Below, piece after piece: positions 38,701 to 48,381 of a stretch of DNA of 64,000 nt. Position 1 is the stretch's first letter; each line of letters begins with the position of its first letter. Origin of the DNA: Erythrophleum ivorense (taxonomy: Eukaryota; Streptophyta; Magnoliopsida; Fabales; Fabaceae); NCBI GenBank assembly GCA_026724425.1, contig JAIUCV010000282.1, positions 1 through 64,000 of the forward strand. The letters are read 5' to 3'. A model generated the notes under the pieces. That model did not search any database. It had not been told where the DNA came from and was given only the letters and a program-made list of their open reading frames with translations. Made by a program: the position numbers and the translations under genes.

Positions 38701-40397
38701 CAACCATGCCCTAGAGATCTCTCAGCTTGGGAGGTGGTCATGACATATAACTCAGCTCTAGTACCAGGCACAGTCCCACACTCAGGTAAAGTAATACACC
38801 TGTGGCTACAGTCTAGTGTGGCATTATTGGCAGACATCCAGTTCATGCCAATTATCACATCAATATCAATTAGGGGCATACAAATCAAATCAAGGGTGGT
38901 CAGGCAATGATTAAACTGGATCACACAATTCAAGCAAGCATAGGAGGTGATGGCTCTGTTTCCAGTCGGGGTGGATACATGCAACTCATATGGCAATGTA
39001 TGCATACTCAGACCCGACCTCTTAACACAGTCATATGATATGAAAGAGTGGCTAGCGCCCGAATCAAATAAGGCAGTTACAGAAAAATCATTTATCTTAA
39101 TAGTACCTTGAATCAAACTCGGGGACTGGCTAGCCTCTTGCTGTGATAGGGCGAAGACTCTACCCTGGGTCTGTGGTCTAGGAGGAGGAGCCATCTCTCT
39201 CTGTTGTGCGATCGGTAGAGGGGCCTGTGGGGGAGCTTGCATACAATCTCTGGCTATGTGCCCCGGCCTGCCACATCTATAGCATACATTCTGCCCCGCA
39301 TAACACGGCCTGGTACCGTGATTCCTACCACACTGGGGACATATGATAGGTGGAGCACTGCCTTTGCTAGACTGAGTTCTCCTTTTCTTTCCCATTTGGT
39401 TCCACTGATTCTTTCCACCTCTACGGCTTGTCACTGCCGGCTGGGAACCATCTCTAGATCTCTTAGGCTCAGGGAGGGGAAGTAATGGTCTGGCGCTGGA
39501 GGTAGGTTGCATCATCCTGAGATTCATTTCTGTCACTCTGCATACTTCTACCCGGGTATGGAAGTGCCTGATTCTCTGGGGCACTACCCTGTCTCTGATC
39601 TCATGGAGCAAACCCTTCTCTAGCCTATCTGCCCTCCATTTCTCATCATCATGTCTCTGTAAGTATGAGGAGTATCTAGAGAGCTCAATGAACTTTGCTA
39701 CATACTGGTCCACAGACATCCCCGGAATCTGTCTCAACAGAATAAACTCTTACTCCTTCTCATTTCTGATGGAGTCGGGGAAATATTTCTTGTGGAATGC
39801 CTCAAGGAATGCCTCCCACGTGATCGGGGTATTCCTCGCTCTCAGAATAGGCTCAGTGCCCTTCCACCAATATATTGCTTCTTTCTGTAACTGGAAGGCA
39901 GCCATCTTAGCCTTCTGCTCAGACGTGCACTCCATAACCTCAAAGATCTGCTCTAACTCTATAATCCAGGCCTCAGCTTTCTCTGCATTCATCTCACCAT
40001 CAAAGGTGGGAGGCCCGAACTTTCTGAACTGGGTAATCACTTTTCTGATCGAGGGCTACTGCTTAGCTGGAGGCATCTGAGCTGGTGGGATTGGGGCAAC
40101 AGCTTGCATGTGTGGCTGTGCATCTGTAAGAGTCGCCCCTGAATGCTCGGGATGATCTGAGTGTGGAGGTGGCTGAGGAGGGGGAGGTGTAGGGCCTTGG
40201 CTATCTCTCTCAGCAAGCCGTTCTTGTAGTTGCATGATAATAGCTTGCTGCTGATCCAAGCGAGCCACTATACTCTGTAAGGCTCCAGCAACTGGATCAC
40301 TAGGCCCGGCTTCATTAGCCTGAGCCGCTTTGGGAGGCCTACCTCTTCCTCTACCTCTACCTCTACCTCTACCTCGGCCTTGGCGCGTGTCAACCAT
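35748..40397 (-). pseudogene. Gypsy gag-pol polyprotein with chromodomain, three nonsense codons
   Basis: One frame of 1,549 codons runs from the MVDTRQG start (40,397) to TGA (35,750-35,748); only three in-frame stops break it: codon 114 (TAG, 40,058), 216 (TAA, 39,752) and 1,511 (TAG, 35,867). By residue: Arg-Gly repeat 6-20; capsid region about 118-290 with WW near the middle; zinc knuckle CYRCGRPGHIARDC 372-385; protease DSGA 445; RT about 640-830 with FIDDIL 773-778; RNase H with Asp922, Glu959, Asp984; integrase His1135, His1142, Cys1172, Cys1175 and Asp1205, Asp1266, Glu1302 (D,D-35-E); chromodomain about 1,503-1,549 with an EEATWE block. Family role: copying and integrating the element, with the chromodomain steering it to marked chromatin. 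All catalytic residues are present. I call it a pseudogene because capsid and enzymes cannot be made as one chain. I chose the start at 40,397 because the upstream 15 codons lack gag character. Confidence 0.93.
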
Positions 40398-40540
40398 CTT
40401 TCTGAAACATATAACATGGTTTAGCATACATAATAGGGACACATGCCACTTTCATGCACTCAATCATCCATAGCAAGCTCATAAACATCTTGGCAACTCA
40501 CAAACATATGCTACAATCCACAATGAAAGCCTGAACCTTT

Positions 40541-40552
40541 GCTCTGATACCA
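40541..40552 (-). other. Gypsy primer-binding site
   Basis: On the minus strand TGGTATCAGAGC lies five bases after the 5' LTR. It is a perfect match to the usual initiator-Met-tRNA site. Confidence 0.92.
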
Positions 40553-40557
40553 CCAAA

Positions 40558-41566
40558 TGTAACACCTTACTTTCTAGCTCATACCCATCATGCCTTACAT
40601 ACTCATATACACATACAAGTAAGATAATGTAAACACACAATTATGCATGAAGGAAGGTGGAGAGAGCTACCTTATTAGCTAGTCACAACTTCCTCTTTCA
40701 CTTGTCTCCTCCCTTGTGGATTTCACTACCACTTCTAGATGGGAGAACTTCTCTTGAGCCTAACCACACAAGAAGCATGGAATTAATTCCTTAACGCTTG
40801 ATTCTTAAGCTAGGGATCTCTTCTTATCAACCTTACTGAGCTTCTCAAACTAGGTCTCTTTCTCTCACTAGAATCCATTAACTATACTCTCTCTTTTCTC
40901 ATATTCTCATACTCTTAGGAAAGGAAAGCAAGAAAGAAAAGACCACATAACTTCTAACCTCTCTCAAGAGTGATTTCCCACTCTCTCTCTTCTGAACCAA
41001 ACTTAAGACCTAACCATCTTTGCTATCTAAACCGTGGAAAGAGAGGGGAAGGGGAGAAGGGCAGCATGTAAAGAGAAAAGCTATGAGAATCCTTACCTTT
41101 CTTGTCCTTTCTTCTTCTCCTAAGCTTCTCTCTCTCTCCTAAAGTGAGCTTGAGTCGGTTAGAAGAAGAAAGAAAAGATTTGGAAGCTTTTAAAAAGTCA
41201 AATTCTCTTTTTTCTCGCTTTTCCAGACTAACCCTCGCTACGGCGAGCCATAACCCTCGCTACGACGAGCTTGAATAAGTCCCAGACCCCTGCCTTCGCT
41301 ACAGCGTGCGCTATGGCGAGCAACTCCCTGGTTTTGTATGGGGTGCCCGAACTCGCTATAGCTAGAAGTATTCTCGCTATAGCTAGAAGGCAGTCTCGCT
41401 ATAGCTAGACTATTTCTCGCTATAGCGAACAGGTACATTCGCTATAGCTAGGCTGTAGCTAGCAGACTTAGAAAATTTTCAGCTTCCAAAAATTTTCAGC
41501 TTTTCTTTTCCTTCCTTTTTCTTTTCTCTTTTCTTTTCTTCTTCTTTCTTTTTCTTGGTTGTTACA
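40558..41566 (-). repeat. Gypsy 5' LTR with 1.88-kb internal deletion (1,009 bp)
   Basis: Both ends match the 3' LTR (minus-strand start TGTAACAACCAAG at 41,566, end at 40,558). The last 59 bp of the LTR are kept, then the copy jumps at ACACATAC (40,609-40,616). In the 3' LTR this 8-mer occurs twice, at 32,885-32,892 and 34,766-34,773; the 1,881 bp between are missing here. Small differences elsewhere are repeat-unit changes: two CTCGCTACGGCGAG-type units against one, five CTCGCTATAGCTAG-type units against four, and a ~19-bp unit absent near 41,135. Confidence 0.92.
41352..41462. repeat. CTCGCTATAGCTAG tandem repeat, five units (5' LTR)
   Basis: This is the same array as at 35,506-35,594 with one more ~22-bp unit containing TCGCTATAGCGA, a perfect 12-bp palindrome, at about 41,417. 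Confidence 0.85.
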
Positions 41567-42853
41567 TATGTAAGCTTGAAAGGGTAAAAAAGCTATTGGG
41601 ATTCTTTAAATTTCACTCTTCCCCACATCATGTTTCACTATGTCTAGATGAGCCACATGGAGTAAGAAATGGGAGCCAAGCAACTTAAAGAATGAGACTT
41701 TGACAATGAAATAGGAATTTATGTAGTTTGATGTCAAAGTTTGTATCTATATGATATTTATGAGATGTAAACTTTTGAGCATGTATAAGAGTATGTAATT
41801 ATCATGTATATATAGCATTTGGAGCTAAATGTATGGTTATGTGAATGTTTGACATCCTAGAGCCTTGATAAATATGTATGTAAGATCAAGTGGGAATGTG
41901 ATTTTGAGTTCTAAGATGGTTTGGACTGATTTTGATGCTTCTATATGCTACAAAGGAAGTGTTGGACATGCTCAAGTGGTCATGGTTCAAGAGGAGAGTC
42001 ATTTTGAACCATTTAAAACCATTATGGGACCATTTTGAGCCACTTTCTTACTCTGAACCAATGTTTGACCAAATGAACGAGATTCTACATGAAATTTGGC
42101 AAACTTATAAGTCTCATCTAGAGCTTTTCATAGAGCTAAAGAATATTCTTTTTAGAGCTCTAGAGAATTTATTATAATTTTTTAGAATTGGATAAATTAT
42201 GTAGAGACTGTCATTGTTATTGTTCATATAGTTATTTTGGTTTCTTATATCATTTAGGGGCCAAATGAAGTCCAATGCTTATAAACTTTTACAAGAATAT
42301 ATTTGGCATCATAAGCTTTTATTAGCCACTGAGAGCACTCAATTTGGATTAGCATAGAGAGAGATATAAATTTTTGAAAATTTGGTTTTGCTACAGGACA
42401 TCCACCAAACCTGTGGTATAGTTCCATTGAATTTCATGAATTAAAGGTTGTTGTATTGAAATGAAATTTTTATAGTAGTTAGAGAACATCTTAAGCTTTC
42501 TATAAAGTTATAGTTTGCATGATTTGGAGTTTTCTAGAATTAATTATAATTTTTCAAAATTTATATCAAAATATGATATTCGATGGGAATTGCAAAGTGT
42601 GAATGTGATTTTGAGATATATGCCTTGGACCTGAGTTTTAGGCTTCAACTTATGATATTTTTTATTGAAAAAATGTGTTAGGGATGGAAAATAGGTTTGG
42701 TCAGCTCATATGGTCCATTAAGCCAAGAACGACTGAATTTAGCTTTCAACAATGGTAAACTCTGCTGCTAAAAGTAATTCTTTAGCCTTATTTGATGCTT
42801 TTAGCTATCACTGAGGCAAATTCAATGCTAACTAGACATGGTGTGACAAGAGA

Positions 42854-44168
42854 TAAAAATGAAGATCAATTTTTGGACATTATTGCCTTTGAGGAAATGA
42901 TCAAAATGGTGCATTTCAAGTGTGGAGGGAAGTTAAGTTTCACCTTTCATTATGACGGCTCAGTCATTGACACCTTATAAGATGTCATGTCTACCTAAAC
43001 TATCTAAATGCCCTATATCATCTTCATCCCTTCTAGTCACTAACATCTTGTCTCAAAATATACCATATTGTCTTTATTAATTGAAATGGTGCATTTGTAT
43101 TTAGTGTGTGATGTGGCATGATCTACGCCCTTCAAGCAATGAATGACTTATATTTTTTCACTTTAAGGAAACTTTAAAGGCCTCTAATCCAAATGATTTG
43201 CATCCTATGAAGCTCTCACTCAAGAAATTTCATAAACACTTAATATACATGAAATAGCAACCTAATAACATGCTAAATCTAAAATCTTGTCCCCCTTTTC
43301 TTACTTTACATACTTCTTTGATGTTAATTAATAAGTATAAGTACTTAGCAAAGTTTATAAGCAAAGTATACAATTGTTATCAAAGGATGCCAAGGGAAGC
43401 ATGACCATCTTAATAAATAACCACATAGAATAAATAATAGTTTCTAGTCAAGATTCAATGCAGAACATAAAATTGCTAGCAAAAGAGAAACTCCTGTTCT
43501 AAAAAGAGCATTTAATAACACCAATGTTCAGTTTAATAAAAGTAACTAGTACTCGAAAGTAAATGATTACCCTTTAGTTCTTAGATTTAATTTCCTTTTG
43601 CTCACCATAAATAAAATGTCTAAGTGCAACACTAAGAAGTGGATAGCTAAAAGCATGTTGATTTAATCAATTTTATCAGTGTAGACAAATAACCAACAAA
43701 TCGAGAGAAAAATCATAAGCCTGTATAAAAATGTAATAGATGATCAAAATAAAAAACAAAACAAAGGCCATTAATCATTGAGTTAGAGCAAGATAATACA
43801 GTTTACCCAAACACACCATTTTAAAATTCCATTCAATCATTCATGAGTTAATTAGTAAGGAAATTTCCAAAGTCAACTGAATCTCATGGCTTAGTAATCA
43901 AATACCTTTCACTTTCTTTTATTCAATATCATCTGGGTATGCCAGACCTGATTACTACAACTTTAAAGTTTGATTTACTATTGATTTATCTGAATAAGAA
44001 GACAATCTTCAAGGGTTTTGCTGAAAATGAATTGACAAGCATGATTAATTAAGAGTTGTAACCCCTAATTCCAAATATGAATTATCGAGCATGAATGTTC
44101 ATCTCATAATAGTGATATCACATATGTGTATGATTTGTGTGGCTCAAGATTGTTATGTGTGAGTAATG
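42854..44168. other. Unassigned 1.3-kb stretch
   Basis: AT-rich DNA between a solo LTR and a partial LTR. The short frame 42,792-42,980 starts inside the LTR and is therefore not a gene. Its tail (VHFKCGGKLSFTFHYDGSVI) faintly recalls the N-terminus of Mutator-type transposases, too weak to call. No RNA gene, LTR end or tandem repeat seen. It may be old host DNA or an unrecognised element. Confidence 0.5.
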
Positions 44169-45675
44169 TGTAATACCATATTCATATATCAATACAAGTG
44201 GAGCACAAATAGTCTAGTGTCCATTTTTATCAAATTAGCAATTTTACCAACGGAAAGTACTGTTATTAAAAGCCAAAATAATTCATCTTTAGTTAAATGG
44301 ACCATTTGGTCTTACCAAACTCATCTTCCATCCATAACATACTTATTCAACTAGAAAAATTACAATTTGAGACATGAATTTCAGGTTTGAGGCATACATC
44401 ACAATTTCAAGATCATACTTGCATTTTCCTTAAATTCCATAATCTAATCCAAATTTTAAAACTTTATAACTAATTCTAGAAATTTTCAAATCATTCAAAT
44501 TAGGGCTTTCTAAAAATTTTAAGATGTCATCTAACTACTGTAAAAATTTCAAATCAAAAAAATATCATTTGACCTAAGAAATACTAATGGAACAGTAACT
44601 GGGTCTGATTCTCATCTTATAGCAGACTAGCAACTTTAAAAATTCATATCTCACTCTAGAAAGCTCCAAATTAGATGATCTTGGTGGCTATGGAAAGCTT
44701 AGGATACCAAATATATGTTTGTAACATTTTATGCAGATTAGACTTCATTGGCCTCTCAAAGACACTAGAAACTAGACTGACCAAATGAATAGTACCACTG
44801 ACAGTTTCTACATAATTTGGCTAATTTTGAGAAATTATAATAAATTCCCTAGAACTCCAAAAATTTTGTTCTTTGGCTCTGTGAAAAGATCTAGATTAAA
44901 TATAAATGCTAGCTAAATTTCATCCCTAAACTCATCCATTTGGTCTAGTTTTGATTTAGGGCAAGATTATGGCTTAAAATGGTCACATTATAGCATCAAA
45001 AGGTCCAAAATGGCTACCCACATGAACCATAACCACTTGAGCACGTCCAACACTTTAATTACAGCATATAGAAGCATCATAACAAGCTCAAATAATCATA
45101 GAACTCAATTTCACCATCCACTTGTTCATATACACATGGACATCATGGCTCAAGAATGTTAAAATCCCATATTCTCATACATTTGGCTCTAACTTTGGTT
45201 TATACATCATATTTACATGCTTTTACACACGATAATAGTTTAAATCTCATAAATATTATATATATACATACTTTGACATTAATTTACAAAAAAATCCTAT
45301 TCTATTATCAAAGCATCACTATTCACGCTCCTTGGCTTCCATTCTTTACTCTATGAGGCTCATCTAAACATAGTTAGACATGAAGTAGGAAAGAGTGAGA
45401 TTCAAAGAATCCCAATAACTCACTTATCCTTTCAAGCATACATATATGATACATTTTCATGTCAAAGAATGCAAGCATGCTACAAATGCTTCTAGTAGAC
45501 ATACATAATCATATTTTCAAGTCATATAAACTTATTCAAATTAAGTATAAACTCTAGGGACTTTTGGTTTAGTCTTACTCAATTTGTTGGGACTTTTGGC
45601 CTCATCCACTTTAGGGGCATTTGACTTAGCCTCACTCACTTTTAAGACTTTTGGCTTTGCCTCACCCATACATGG
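44169..45675 (-). repeat. Partial reverse-strand LTR
   Basis: Minus-strand end is ATGGTATTACA at 44,169. The body matches the reverse complement of the 30,714-42,848 LTR (45,030-45,100 against 41,930-41,990; 45,390-45,470 against 41,580-41,620 and 32,790-32,830). It carries the dyad box (45,399) and part of the minisatellite (45,555-45,675). Similarity fades near 45,675, so the LTR start is missing. The right border is approximate. Confidence 0.75.
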
Positions 45676-45747
45676 TTGTTTGATGAATAGACCCTTTTCA
45701 TTTCCATGCTTTACTACGTTCTTTCTCTATGAATATTTTGAGGTATG
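45676..45747. other. Short unassigned flank
   Basis: These 72 bases have no visible similarity to the LTR on the left. They end in AGGTA, the probable target duplication of the next element. Confidence 0.4.
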
Positions 45748-46175
45748 TAATACCCAAAAATTAATTAAGGTGTTAATCATAGATTTAAACTAATTAAGAA
45801 TAATTATTATGGAATAATTGGGTAAGTTATGCAAATAGGAGTTTATGAAGAAATAAATAATTAATGTAGGCTTAAAATTCAATTGGGTTGAAACTTAATT
45901 GAGGCCCATAATTAATTTAAGAAGGTTATAGATAAAGACTAATGGAGGCCCAATAATTTTAGGTGCAAACCTAAATTAGATTGGCTTTTGGAACTTGGTC
46001 TAACCAAATTAAAATTTTGTAGCCAAACTCATGAAATCTAGCCCAACTCACATTTAACCCATTTAACACCTAAACCTTGGTCCAACCCAACCAAAAGTAT
46101 GAACCCACTTGGAATTGGGCCTTTGGGTTAGCCCACAAGCCAACTTAAAACCATCTAAACCTTAAATATACTCAG

Positions 46176-46302
46176 TGCATGTTTAGTTTAGCGTTGGAGA
46201 AGGAGAAAACCATGTTTGTGACCCACAAAATGTAAAAGCAACAATTTGTTACTTTTGGCCAAACCACGTTTTAAGGAAAGAAAAAGCTAAAACAAACATT
46301 CA
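46176..46302. mobile_element. 127-bp MITE-like insertion (TSD CTCAG)
   Basis: Ends are imperfect inverted repeats: TGCATGTTTAGTTTAGC at the left, and GCTAAAACAAACATTCA at the right, pairing at 14 of 17 positions. CTCAG flanks both sides (46,171-46,175 and 46,303-46,307). The middle can also fold (AAAAGCAAC with GTTACTTTT). The sister LTR on the minus strand, near 50,680-50,705, has the neighbouring sequence with one TTCAG and no insert. There is no coding capacity. The superfamily is unclear; hAT would need an 8-bp duplication, of which about six bases could match. Confidence 0.75.
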
Positions 46303-48381
46303 CTCAGCCTTCTCCCCATTCTGCAGAAAAAAGAAACACAAGAGGCAAAGCAAAATTCAGAGGTCTTGGAGAGAGGCTAGGGTTCTAGTCACATATCCAT
46401 TATTTCTCACTTTTATACTCAAAATCATCTAAGGAAATTATTATATAACTTAATCTTCTCCTCTTTATCTTCAATTTGACCTAATTAGTTTTTTGTTTAA
46501 AGCATTTCACCCACACCCAAAATTTAAATCTTGTTGTTTGATGTTTCCATGGTGAAATTTTGAAGGTTAGAGATAAAAGTGTTGTTAGGTAAGTATAAAC
46601 TCCTTAGTTTGATACTTTTTCTACTAGTTAGAGATCCCCATAGTTAATTTATAGTATAGGTATTAATTTTGTGCGAATTTGCCTAGAGGTTAAGGTGATA
46701 TCTTGAAGTTTCTGGTGTAGGAATAATCAAATCCAAATTTGGTTCTTGTAGTAGTTAGGTAAGTATCTTCTAAGTAGTCCTTTGTAGTTCAACTCCTTAA
46801 GTAATGAGTTTGCTGATATAAATGATGATTTGGGATAGTAATAGTTTGGTTTTGTGTTCTTAGACTGAAGTAGCATTTTGTTGGCTTTTAAAGAACTGTC
46901 CACAAGTTAAGTAACTGGGGTTAATGTTAAATTTTATACATATGTCTACTTTAATTTTATATCTACTATATATGTATGATTTTGAAATGCACAATGAATG
47001 ATTGGCCATATGATATATTATGTTTGGGCCTTACGAGTCTATGGTAGAGTTGTGGTGTGGCTACCACCTATGTATTGTGCTTCGATCGGGCGCCGAGTTG
47101 TGATCAGACCCTTGTACGAACTAAGCCCAAGTTGTGTTCATTAGGGAATTGGTGCTATAGATGGGCCTCTCCTAGTGTTAATGGCCTTTAACATGTAGAT
47201 ATGTGATCGTAGTATGGGATAATAGTCACTAATAGTTTAATTGTTTCATTTGCTGATATAACTGGTATATTTCTTTGATGTTCATCTAATTTCATGCATA
47301 TATGTTAATTAAATTGGAATATATGAATAGAATTTGCCTTTAGTTACTGAGATTTGCATCTCACCCCATTTCATGGGCTAACTATTTCAAGTGGAGGTCC
47401 TTCAGGTAAGGATAAAGGGAAGCAAGTGGATGAACATTTATGAGCTCCAACCATATGAGGAGAGTTCTATACTTAGATGGATTTAATTTGGGATAGATGC
47501 TAATTTTTTTATTCTTTTGTATAGCATCATCATCATGTAATCATATTGCAAAATGTAGATACTTTGTGTTTTGTTAACCTATGATGTATCTAATAGGGAG
47601 TTAGGCCTTATACAAATATAGTATATGGTGTATATACTTATTTATATCTAATATGGAACCTCCTTAGTATGAATGTATGACTTGATCTTTGAGAGCATGC
47701 TTTTATATCTCTATGAATGATAATATTAGTTGCTTATAGATCTTGTTGCTATCAATACTTTATAAAATTATTGATGTATAATAGTTTGATGAGTAGGAAT
47801 CAACCCCTAAGTCTTGAATGGTAATGATGAGTATGTTGGGTAAACTAGATAGATGAAAGCGATTAGAGTCTCATAAATTAAAGTAGAGTAGTCTTAGAGT
47901 GTTGCTAGATAGGAAGTGGGAGTGTATGGGATAAAACTTAGGGAAAAATAGTGCAGAAGAGAGTCAAGTCGCGACCAGGTGTCAGCCAAAACCGAGGAGT
48001 GCCGCAGCAAAGGAGTGCTGCAGGGCGAGGTGTTTCACCATAATGCAAAATGAAAATGTTACCCAGGCTCAAAATTTTAAGCTACACATAGGTCAAGGAA
48101 TAAGGTGATGAGTATTTCAGTAGCTAGTTTCACCATAGTGTAGGTGTAGCCCGTCGTCGTGTGAATTAGAAAATTTGCTACAATAGGTTCTAAGGTGTCT
48201 TTCCATTGCAACGCCACATAGGACCCTTAACATAGCAATGAGATCTGCGAAATTGTGAGAAGTAAACCCGAAAACAACTTCACTACAGCACAAAAATCTT
48301 AGGCCGCAGTGTAAAATGTGAAACTTGGTTTGTAAGTTCTAGTAACTAATTTAGCCGTAATGGGTAAGGCCTAAGCCACAA

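Larger units (their letters stand above)
32834..41566 (-). mobile_element. Complete Ty3/gypsy chromovirus (Tekay-like), TSD TATGT
   Basis: The 8,733-bp element is bounded by TATGT at 32,829-32,833 and 41,567-41,571. On the minus strand it runs: 5' LTR (41,566-40,558), PBS (40,552-40,541), one gag-pol frame with chromodomain (40,397-35,748), polypurine tract (35,709-35,699), 3' LTR (35,698-32,834). The domain order protease-RT-RNase H-integrase-chromodomain marks a chromovirus; the long LTR suggests Tekay/Del. LTR regions present in both copies differ at about 14 substitutions in roughly 930 aligned bases by eye, so the insertion is fairly recent and younger than the solo LTR it sits in. The LTRs differ greatly in length (2,865 against 1,009 bp) because of a deletion in the 5' LTR. 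Confidence 0.95.
30714..42848 (+). repeat. Solo LTR (TSD AGAGA), split by the complete gypsy element
   Basis: It starts TGTAATACCCGA, ends CATGGTGTGACA and is flanked by AGAGA at 30,709-30,713 and 42,849-42,853. Removing the gypsy insertion leaves about 3,400 bp (30,714-32,833 plus 41,572-42,848), the length of its relative at 2,107-5,527, with which it is collinear. The two halves join at the shared TATGT. The minisatellite lies at 32,575-32,725 and the dyad box at 41,600. No interior domain, so it is a solo LTR. Confidence 0.9.

Noticed and set aside
42792..42980. Possible Mutator transposase N-terminus
   Set aside because: The frame begins inside a solo LTR and only about 20 residues look suggestive; no transposase core or terminal repeats are nearby.
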